DNA of 64,000 bases from VRUE01 sp963715625 (GTDB lineage Bacteria > Actinomycetota > Thermoleophilia > Solirubrobacterales > 70-9). A model generated the notes under the pieces. That model was not told the DNA's origin, ran no database searches, and saw only the letters and a program-made list of their open reading frames with translations. Every line of letters begins with the position of its first letter. Positions within the stretch are counted from its first letter, which is position 1. Positions 8,781-15,740 of the stretch are shown here, in pieces. The position numbers and the translations under genes were made by a program. The stretch lies in NCBI GenBank assembly GCA_963715625.1, contig OY970260.1:2930874-2994873 (forward strand), given 5' to 3'.

Positions 8781-10430
8781 TTAGCGCCGACGGACCAGCC
8801 GCATGATCTGCTCGAGCTCGGCGATGCGCAGGAGCCTCGCCGCCCCGACGTAGACCAGGCCGCCGAGACCGAGCCCGACGCCGAGCGAGACGATCTGGCC
8901 GGTTAGACCCCGCCCGAGAGAGTTGTCGAGCAGGTCCCAGGCGCCGAAGGAGACGGCGGCCAGGGCGGCCGCCGCTGCGGCGATGCGCAAGCCAGTGTCG
9001 AGCAGGCGGCCCAGCTCGAGGCCGCCGAGGAGCCGGCGCAGGATCACGCACTGGACGACGACGCTGGCCACGGTGGCGATCGCGGTCGCGGCGACGATCC
9101 CGCCGACCCCGAGGTGGTAGAGGCCGAGCGCGGCGAGGGCGGTGACTGCGAGGTTGGCGGCGGCGATCCCGGTCGGCACCCAGGGGCGCTGGAGGCTGAA
9201 GAAGGTGCGGGTGAGGAGCAGGAAGAGGCCGTTGGCGGGCAGCGAGAAGGCGAACCAGAAGAGCGCGGTGGCGACGAGCGTGGTCTGCTCCGGGGTGAAC
9301 TCGCCGCGCTGGAAGACGAGCCGGACCATCGGGTCGGAGAGGACGAGGACCGCGGCCGCGGCGGGGACGAGGACGAAGAGGATCTGGCGCATCCCGTTGG
9401 CCATCGTCGCCCGCAGGTTCTCGTGCTCGCCGCGGGCGGCGAACCGGGCCAGGGTCGGGAACAGCACGGTCGCGATCGCCACCGAGAAGATTCCCTGCGG
9501 CAGCTGGTAGATCCGGAAGGCCTTGTCGATCGCCGCCGGCGCCTGGTCGCTGACGAGGGTGCCGAAGAGGCTGTTGACGATCAGGTTGAAGTTGATCAGG
9601 CCGAGGCTGATCGTCACCGGCAGCATCAGCAGCAGGACCCGCCGCACGTCGCGGTTGCGCCACTCGAAACTCCACTCGAACCTGAACGGCGTGTTACGCA
9701 GGTCCCAAGCGGGAATCAGGAGCTGGACCAGGGTGCCGACCAGGATGCCGATCGCGTAGGCGTAGATCCGGTCCTGGCCCTCGAACATCGGCGCGAGCAC
9801 GACGACGAGGGTGATGATCGTCAGGTTCCAGAACAGCGGCGAGATCGCGAAGGCACCGAAGCGGTCGTAGCTGTTGAGCACGCCGACGACGACGCCGCTC
9901 ACCCCGAGCAGGATCAGGATCGGGAAGAGAACCTGAGAGAGGGTGACGGTGAGGTCGAGGATCTCGCCTTCGAAGCCCGGCGCGACCAGCGGCATGATGA
10001 CCGGCGCGGCGAGGACGAAGAGTGCCGTGATCGCGCCGAGCACCAGGGTGACGAGGAGGAGCAGGGTCGAGGCGAGCCGGAAGGCCTCGCGGTAGTTCTT
10101 CTTCTCCAGTTGCTCGGTGAAGACCGGCACGAAGGCAGGCTGCAGCGCCGCGTCGGCGAAGAGGGCGCGGACGAGGTTGGGGACCTGGAAGGCGATCGTG
10201 AAGGCGGACATCGGGCCGCTGACCCCGTAGTAGGAGGCGGCGACGATCTCGCGGCCGAGGCCGGCAATCCGCGAGGCGGCCGTCGCGATCGAGAAGAACG
10301 CGGTCGAGCGGGCGATCCGCCCGGGCGACGGCTCGGGCGAAGGTTCCTCGCCGGGGTCGAAGGCCTCGGCGGCGCGCAGCGCGGCGTCCGCCTCGATGTC
10401 GCGCCCGTCCGGCGTCTCGGGGTTCTCCAA
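8781..10430 (-). CDS. murJ: Lipid II flippase MurJ
   Basis: MOP-superfamily polytopic protein of 549 residues that flips lipid II across the membrane for peptidoglycan synthesis. After a 45-residue acidic/Pro N-terminus it has the conserved opening TAFFSIATAASRIAGLGRE and ALFADAALQPAFVPVFTEQ, followed by 12-14 hydrophobic helices. The C-terminus is short (LRIAELEQIMRLVRRR), with no kinase-like or intracellular extension as in mycobacterial MviN. It ends one base from the start of the split membrane gene and is divergent from rpsT, with 36 bp between starts. Confidence 0.93.
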   Translation of the reverse strand: MENPETPDGRDIEADAALRAAEAFDPGEEPSPEPSPGRIARSTAFFSIATAASRIAGLGREIVAASYYGVSGPMSAFTIAFQVPNLVRALFADAALQPAFVPVFTEQLEKKNYREAFRLASTLLLLVTLVLGAITALFVLAAPVIMPLVAPGFEGEILDLTVTLSQVLFPILILLGVSGVVVGVLNSYDRFGAFAISPLFWNLTIITLVVVLAPMFEGQDRIYAYAIGILVGTLVQLLIPAWDLRNTPFRFEWSFEWRNRDVRRVLLLMLPVTISLGLINFNLIVNSLFGTLVSDQAPAAIDKAFRIYQLPQGIFSVAIATVLFPTLARFAARGEHENLRATMANGMRQILFVLVPAAAAVLVLSDPMVRLVFQRGEFTPEQTTLVATALFWFAFSLPANGLFLLLTRTFFSLQRPWVPTGIAAANLAVTALAALGLYHLGVGGIVAATAIATVASVVVQCVILRRLLGGLELGRLLDTGLRIAAAAAALAAVSFGAWDLLDNSLGRGLTGQIVSLGVGLGLGGLVYVGAARLLRIAELEQIMRLVRRR

Positions 10431-10466
10431 TGCCTATCTCACTCGCTATAGTCGGCCGCCGGAAAC

Positions 10467-10724
10467 ATGGCGAACATAGCCTCACAGAAGAAGCGGATCC
10501 TACGCAGCGAGCGCGAGCGCACGGAGAACCGCCTGCTCACGAGCACGGTGAAGACCCACTTCCGCCGGCTCGAGAGCGCCGTGGAGGCAGGCGACGCGAG
10601 CAAGATCGAGGCCGAGCACCGCGCCCTGGTCTCCAAGATCGACAAGGCCGTCCAGAAGGGCGCCCTGCACAAGAACACAGGCGCCCGCAAGAAGTCCCGC
10701 GCCGCGCGAATCGCCAGCGCCTAG
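10467..10724 (+). CDS. rpsT: 30S ribosomal protein bS20
   Basis: 85 residues, the usual S20 length. It starts MANIASQKKRILRSERERTE and has the basic three-helix pattern through LHKNTGARKKSRAARIA. It binds 16S rRNA in the body of the 30S subunit. GGAA precedes the ATG by 3-6 nt. TATAGT at 10447-10452 is a plausible -10, placing the promoter in the 36-bp gap shared with murJ. It is the only plus-strand gene in the first 22 kb and converges on holA through repeat E. Confidence 0.95.
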   Translation: MANIASQKKRILRSERERTENRLLTSTVKTHFRRLESAVEAGDASKIEAEHRALVSKIDKAVQKGALHKNTGARKKSRAARIASA

Positions 10725-10776
10725 CGGCGTCCTCGGTCGCTCGCGTGCAGAGCACGCCACGCTCCCTGCGTCCTTG
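10725..10776. repeat. 52-bp repeat, family E copy 1
   Basis: Identical over 52 bp to 15672-15723. It contains the hairpin GCGTG-CAGAG-CACGC and the flanking pairs GTCCTCGG.../...TGCGTCC. It fills the whole space between the rpsT stop and the holA stop, so it may serve as a bidirectional terminator for these convergent genes. Confidence 0.85.
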
Positions 10777-11754
10777 CTATGCACTGACGCTCGCGCGGCG
10801 CAGCGCGAGCGTGAAGGCCAGTGCGTCGCCGTAGTCGGCACCGCCGCGGCACCAGACCTCCAGGTCGGCGAGGGCGATCGTCGCCTCATGGAGGTCGTCG
10901 AGGCTCGTGTTGCCCAACCTGGCGACCAGCTGACGGGCCGCGTAGGGGTGCATCCCGAGACCGGACTCGACCTGCTTGGTGGGAACGCCCTCCTCCAGCT
11001 GGGCGGCGGCGGCACAGGCCTTGCGCAGACGGGAGGCGAGGCCGTAGATCAGGCCGGTCACGTTCTCTCCCTGGGAGATCAGCTGCTCGGCCAGCCGGCT
11101 CGCCTTCGCCGGGTCGCGCTCCAGCAGGGCGTCGGAGAGCGCCCAGACCGCAGCCTCGGAGGTGTCGGAGACCATCGCGTCTAGATCTGCGGCGGTCACC
11201 TGCCCCCCTTCCCCGGCCCAGAGCGCCAGGCGCTCGAGCTCGTTGCGCAGCCGCACCTGGTTGGCTCCCATACGGTCGACAAGGATTCGGGCGCCGGCGG
11301 GCTCCAGCGCGAACCCGAGGTTCTTGGCTTCGCCGACCAGGAGACGCGGCATGTCGCGAGCCTTCGGCGCTTCGAACTCGTAGACCTCGCCCTTCGCCGC
11401 TCTGACCGCTTTCGCCAGCTTCGCCGGGGCCTTGGCCCGGGCAATCAGGACGACGGTCAGCTCGGGCGGCAGCGCGCCGACCGCGGCCGCGACGGCCGCG
11501 AGCTGCTTGTCGCGCCAGCGCTCGACCCCGTCGGCGAGCAGGTAGCGCCGCGTCTCGGTCAGCGACATCGCCGGGATCGCCGCCAGCAGAGCCTCGTGAT
11601 CGGGGGCACCTCTGCCCTCGCTCGGCTCGAAGACTTCGAGCGCCCCGGCCCCGCCATCGCCTTCGGCGCGGGCTCGCAGGCGGGCGCGCGTGGCGTCGAT
11701 CTTGGCCCCGTCGGTGCCGGCGATCAGGTACAGCGCTGCCAAGCCCTCAGCCAT
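10777..11754 (-). CDS. holA: DNA polymerase III delta subunit
   Basis: Clamp-loader subunit that opens the beta clamp. The 325-residue protein shows the weak AAA+ fold of HolA (YLIAGTDGAKIDATRARL at the start, then AMSLTETRRYLLADGVERW). The middle lid region is GARILVDRMGANQVRLRNELERLA and the C-terminal collar helices end CRGGADYGDALAFTLALRRA. It is downstream of comEA, comEC and the 11766 gene on the same strand, the common comE-holA neighbourhood opposite rpsT. Confidence 0.92.
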   Translation of the reverse strand: MAEGLAALYLIAGTDGAKIDATRARLRARAEGDGGAGALEVFEPSEGRGAPDHEALLAAIPAMSLTETRRYLLADGVERWRDKQLAAVAAAVGALPPELTVVLIARAKAPAKLAKAVRAAKGEVYEFEAPKARDMPRLLVGEAKNLGFALEPAGARILVDRMGANQVRLRNELERLALWAGEGGQVTAADLDAMVSDTSEAAVWALSDALLERDPAKASRLAEQLISQGENVTGLIYGLASRLRKACAAAAQLEEGVPTKQVESGLGMHPYAARQLVARLGNTSLDDLHEATIALADLEVWCRGGADYGDALAFTLALRRASVSA

Positions 11755-11765
11755 CGCGGCCGAGT

Positions 11766-12497
11766 CTAGTGTCCTGCCCAGTCCGGTTTTCCGTGACCGT
11801 CGCGACCGGATCCACGGTCATCCTTCTCCGGCGCGTTGTCGTCCTCTCCCTGGTCGTGGTCGTCGCCCCCGTCCTCCGCCCGTGGAGGTGGTGACTCCAC
11901 CTCCGGCCCATTGCCGCGCTTCCCGCTTGGCTTACCCGGTGTCCGACCAGCCTTCGACGCGCGAACTGCGCGGGTCTCTTCGACGTCGGCCCCGGGCCTG
12001 GCACGGGCCGGGCTCGACACCACAATGGGCGCCGGCTCCGGCGCGGCATCGGGGGGTTCCGCTTGCTGCGGAGGTGACTGGGCCGGCGGAGCAGGTTCGA
12101 CCGGAGGCGCTTCAGCTTGGTGCGAGGATCCGACCTCCGAACCGGGGAGTACGGAGGGTGATCCCGCTCCGGCGCCCTTGGGCGGAGTCGCGGCGGCCCG
12201 CCGAACCACCGCCTCCGCGCGCGTGCTTGGCTGCAACACGAAAATCCGGGGTGCAACTATCGGGTCGTTGCGCACGACGCCGGGCTCGGGACCCGCCGGG
12301 ATCGGGCCGCTGAAAACGGTCGGCCACCCCAGCTGCGAGACGAAGGCGACGAGCCCCAGGCCCACCATCGCGACCACTGTCAGCAGAGCGATCGAGGTGC
12401 TGCGCAGTCGGACCAGGAGGCCGTCCCCGGCCAGGCTGGAGCCGAGGACCGTGCCTGACAGCACCTGTCGAAGCCTGGAAACCACCTCTACGCTCAT
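11766..12497 (-). CDS. Single-pass membrane protein with Pro/acidic tail, unknown
   Basis: Not recognised. 243 residues from the ATG at 12497. A basic N-terminus (about 1-35) is followed by one transmembrane helix (SIALLTVVAMVGLGLVAFVS, about 37-56), then a long Pro/Ala-rich stretch and a charged tail rich in Asp, Glu, Gly and His. Topology suggests a type II anchored extracytoplasmic low-complexity protein. The frame remains open upstream through the 12591-12637 hairpin, so that part is unlikely to be coding. It sits between comEC and holA, 11 bp from holA, so it is probably co-transcribed. Confidence 0.55.
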   Translation of the reverse strand: MSVEVVSRLRQVLSGTVLGSSLAGDGLLVRLRSTSIALLTVVAMVGLGLVAFVSQLGWPTVFSGPIPAGPEPGVVRNDPIVAPRIFVLQPSTRAEAVVRRAAATPPKGAGAGSPSVLPGSEVGSSHQAEAPPVEPAPPAQSPPQQAEPPDAAPEPAPIVVSSPARARPGADVEETRAVRASKAGRTPGKPSGKRGNGPEVESPPPRAEDGGDDHDQGEDDNAPEKDDRGSGRDGHGKPDWAGH

Positions 12498-12590
12498 CGA
12501 CTGCCGCAGCCATAGTCCAAGGCAAACCGCCAGAAACCCCCAATAGTGCCTCGATGATTCGTTGAGGGGACAAATCGGCGGTCCCATTCG

Positions 12591-12637
12591 TTCCGGTGCG
12601 CCTTTTCCCCCTATATCGGGGATAAGGCGCACCGGAG
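12591..12637. repeat. Palindromic element, family B copy 1
   Basis: Arms TCCGGTGCGCCTTTTCCCC (12592-12610) and GGGGATAAGGCGCACCGGA (12618-12636), with one internal mismatch, flank a 7-nt loop. The outer arm TCCGGTGCGCCTT recurs at 44202-44248 with a different but still paired inner stem. It lies seven bases beyond the comEC stop. Confidence 0.8.
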
Positions 12638-12643
12638 GCGTTG

Positions 12644-14537
12644 TCAGCCGCCGGTGTTGACTTCGACGGAGTTGCGGCTGACCTCGAGCGTGATCGTGCC
12701 GTCGAGGTCGGTGCGCAGGGCGGGAACGCGGTGCGCGGCGAGTGCCTGCAGCGTCGCGGGGGTCGGATGGCCGAAGGGGTTGTCGTCGCCCACAGAGATC
12801 ACGGCCAGGCGCGGGTCAGTGCGGTCGAGCAGCGAGTCGAGCCCGGCGTCCTCGCTGCCGTGGTGGGCGACCTTGAGCACGTCGACCGGGCCGGGGTCGA
12901 TCGGCACCGCCTCGGCCTCGGCGTCGGCGCTGAGCAGCATCGAGAAATGGCGCCAGCGGACAAGCAGGACGAGAGCCTGGGCGTTCGGATCCTCGCCCGC
13001 AAGCGGCATGGCCAGCAACTCTCGCGGCGGCCAGAGGACCTCGAGCTCCAGCCGGCCGGCCCGGAGCACGTCGCCCGCGGCGATCCGCACCGGGACGGCG
13101 CCGGCAGCCTCCGCCTCGCCCCGCAGGTCGCGGCCGACCCGGGCGTAGGCGAGCTCACCCACCGGGAAGCGGCCGAGAAGCTCCCCGATCCCGCCCGCGT
13201 GATCGGACTGTTCGTGCGTCACCACAGCTGCCCCGAGCTCCGAGACGCCCGCCGCGCGGAGCTTCGAAGCGAGATCCTCGCCAGGCGGCCCCCCGTTCGA
13301 CAAGCATCGCCGGGCCGCCCGCCGGCTGCAACAGGATCGCGTCGCCCTGGCCGATGTCGAGAAAGGTCACGCGCAGCCTGCTGGTCGGACCACTGGCGCC
13401 CGCTCCGCCACCGGTCCAGGCGAGCGCCATGAGGACGACGCCAACCCCTCCTCCGACCCAAGCCCTCCGAAACGCCCGTCGACGGGCCTGAAACGTCCAA
13501 ATATTGGACGCTTCAGGCCCGTCGACGGGGGCAATGCGGGTGCGGCGAAGAGTGGTGAGGCGGTGGCGGCGCAGGAGAGCCGGTAGGCCGATGGCAGCCA
13601 CGGCGAGAACCCCGTAGGTGGTGACGAGACCGCCGAAGCCGAGCCGCACATGCAGATAGGCCCAACCCGGACGGCCGCACCATTCCGCCACCTGGGCGAT
13701 GTAGGCGAGCAGCGGGGCGTTGAACGTGTTGAGGAGCCCGACCGGGAAGCCGGGGACCTGGCCGCCGGCCGCCGCGAGCATCCCCAGCCACATCGCCGGT
13801 GCCACCGCCGGCAGCGCCAGCAGGTTGGCCGCGAGCGTCGTCGTCGAGACCGCTTCGAAGTGAAAGGCGATCAGCGGCGCCGTGGCAAGCGTGGCGGCGA
13901 CGGTCAGGGCGGCACCCTCCGCGAGTGCGCCGCGCCAGCCTCCCCCGCCGATCCGGGCGGCGATCGCCCGGCGCAGCGGCGAGGCGAGGGCGAGGATGCC
14001 GAGTACCGCGGCGAAGCTGAGCTGCCAGCCGACGTCGCCGACGATGCGCGGATCGATCGCCAGGGTGACGGCGGCGGCGACGGCAAGCGCGTAGAGCCGC
14101 GAGGAGCGCCTGCCTGCCAGCGTGGCCAGGACGCCGAGGCCGCCCATCACCCCGGCCCGCAGGATCGACGGCCCGGCGCCGGCCAGGGGCACGTAGACGA
14201 CGATCGCCCCGAGGATCCAGACCAGGCGCGTCCGCAGCGGCATCCCGAGCGCGGCGAGCAGCGGCATCGCAAGCAGCGCGAGCAGGGCCACGTTCTGGCC
14301 CGACACGGCGAGCAGGTGACTGAGGCCCGAGCGGCGGAAGTCCTCGACGGTCGCCTCGTCGATCCCGTCGTCCTCGCCGAGGACGAAGCCGCGCGCCAGC
14401 TCGGCCTCCCGGGCGGGCATGCCGCGACCGAGGGCGTCGCCGGCCCGCTCGCGGATCTCGCCGCTGTGCGCGAGCGAGAGGGCAACCACGGCCACCGCCG
14501 CAAGGACGACCAGATGCGATGGCCGCCCGTTTCGCAT
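12644..14537 (-). pseudogene. comEC: Competence DNA channel ComEC, single-base frameshift
   Basis: The two halves are unmistakable. Frame one (14537 to about 13298) has the Competence domain: MRNGRPSHLVV start, LARGFVLGEDDGI, SGLSHLLAVSGQNVALL, then RVTFLDIGQGDAILLQPAGG. The second frame (to 12644) carries the metallo-beta-lactamase domain with VTHEQSDHAGG, AHHGSED and NPFGHPTPATL. They join at a run of six C (13289-13294) followed by GTTC; one base too many shifts LVE into the wrong frame. The canonical channel N-terminal OB-fold extension is missing or very short. A palindrome (13475-13529) adds an in-frame segment before the junction. Real inactivation and sequence error are both possible. 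comEA follows upstream by 8 bp. Confidence 0.85.
13475..13529. repeat. Palindromic element, family C copy 1, in frame inside comEC
   Basis: 26-bp arms 13475-13500 and 13504-13529 with one mismatch around the trinucleotide ATA. Outer arm CCCGTCGACGGGCCTGAA is related to the arms of 47642-47692 (TTTCAGGCCCGTCG). It encodes roughly residues 337-355 of the comEC frame, in the linker between the membrane part and the beta-lactamase domain. Confidence 0.75.
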
Positions 14538-14544
14538 CGCGCGC

Positions 14545-15150
14545 CTAGGGCTGGAGGCGGGCGCGCAGCGACTCCATCGTCGCCGGCCCGATCCCGCTCA
14601 CCTGGTCGAGCTGGTCGACCGAGGCGAGGCCGCCCTGCCCGTCGCGGTATTCGAGGATCTTCTGCGCGGTCACGGGACCGATCCCGTCGATCGTTTCCAG
14701 CTGCTCAGCGGTGGCGGTGCCGAGACTGATCGGGCCGTCTTCGCTGGCTGCCCCCGCGACTCCGAGCGGGGTGCCCCCGGGCCCTTCCTTCGGCACGACG
14801 ACCTGCTGGCCGTCGGCGAGCCGGGCCGCCAGGTTGATCGCTTCCAGCAGGGCGCCCCCGCTCGGCCCGCCCGCCCGCGAGACCGCGTCGGTGACCCGGG
14901 CGCCCATTGGCAGTCTGTAGACGCCGGGCCGGGCGACCGCACCGGTGACGTGCACGACCACGTCGCCACCGGACGATTCGAGGCTGAAGCCGCCGCTCGC
15001 ATCAGACGATTCGCCCGAGCCGAGGCTCGGGGTCGACTCGTAACTGGACCCGCCGCTCCCCTCTGCCCGAATCGCCCGCGCCCCGAGCAGCAACAGCAGC
15101 ACGGCGACGGCGCCGTAGACGGCGATCTGCGACCTGCTCAGCTCGGGCAT
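14545..15150 (-). CDS. comEA: Competence protein ComEA, membrane-anchored DNA receptor
   Basis: 201 residues: an N-terminal membrane anchor (AVYGAVAVLLLLLGARAI, about 10-27), a Ser/Gly linker, an SLBB domain (VVVHVTGAVARPGVYRLP, about 65-82, onward), and a C-terminal helix-hairpin-helix pair (LGTATAEQLETIDGIGPVTA and VDQLDQVSGIG) that binds duplex DNA. It acts outside the membrane, handing DNA to ComEC. First gene of a comEA-comEC-unknown-holA minus-strand run. Confidence 0.93.
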   Translation of the reverse strand: MPELSRSQIAVYGAVAVLLLLLGARAIRAEGSGGSSYESTPSLGSGESSDASGGFSLESSGGDVVVHVTGAVARPGVYRLPMGARVTDAVSRAGGPSGGALLEAINLAARLADGQQVVVPKEGPGGTPLGVAGAASEDGPISLGTATAEQLETIDGIGPVTAQKILEYRDGQGGLASVDQLDQVSGIGPATMESLRARLQP

Positions 15151-15233
15151 TCCCGAACCGTCCCCGATGCCGGCGCGCGCGTGGCGCGCACAGTCACATG
15201 AAATTCAAACGCGGATGCGCCGCTTCTCGCGGC

Positions 15234-15626
15234 TCATTCTTCGTCGTCGTAGCCGGAGACCTCTGCCAGCTGGTCGCTGTATAGCTCCGAGGCGGCAACC
15301 GGGGGCGACTGCACCGAGATGCAGGCGAGCTCGCCGTCGCCGTCGTTGGCGATCGAGTGGTCGGTCGCGGGCGGCACCATGATCAGGTCGCCCTCGGCCA
15401 CCTGTTGGGTATCGCCGGCCACGGACATCGTGCCCGCTCCCCTCAGCACGACGTAGACCTGCTCCGCCTCTTCGTGCGAGCGCAGCGACTGCTCGGCGCC
15501 GGCGGGGAGCTCCAGCCAGGTGACCGAGAGGTTGCGCGAGCCGAGTTCGCCCGCGTCCATCAACACATGGGCGCGCAGGCGGTGCCACTCCTCCACCGGC
15601 GCCTCTGAGAGCCTCCTAACCTGCAC
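15234..15626 (-). CDS. Small cupin-domain protein
   Basis: A single-domain cupin of about 130 residues. Motif 1 region is SLRSHEEAEQVYVVLRGAGTM and motif 2 is EGDLIMVPPATDHSIAN, so there are likely metal-binding His/Glu residues. The GTG at 15626 (VQVRRLSEAPVEEWHRL) is preferred. The frame extends further upstream only by translating repeat E (15672-15723). Function beyond a sugar- or metal-binding cupin cannot be inferred. It lies downstream of leuS on the same strand. Confidence 0.75.
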   Translation of the reverse strand: MQVRRLSEAPVEEWHRLRAHVLMDAGELGSRNLSVTWLELPAGAEQSLRSHEEAEQVYVVLRGAGTMSVAGDTQQVAEGDLIMVPPATDHSIANDGDGELACISVQSPPVAASELYSDQLAEVSGYDDEE

Positions 15627-15671
15627 GGCCGCTTTGTACCAGAACCGGTAGGGCGAGGACGCGGCGCATAT

Positions 15672-15723
15672 CGGCGTCCTCGGTCGCTCGCGTGCAGAGC
15701 ACGCCACGCTCCCTGCGTCCTTG
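15672..15723. repeat. 52-bp repeat, family E copy 2
   Basis: Identical to 10725-10776. It begins 18 bp past the leuS stop and precedes the cupin gene, again in a terminator-like position. Confidence 0.85.
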
Positions 15724-15740
15724 ATCTGCTTGGTCCTCGC

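Noticed and set aside
15627..15707. N-terminal extension of the cupin at 15234-15626
   Set aside because: The extra residues are the translation of repeat E and adjoining spacer, not cupin sequence.
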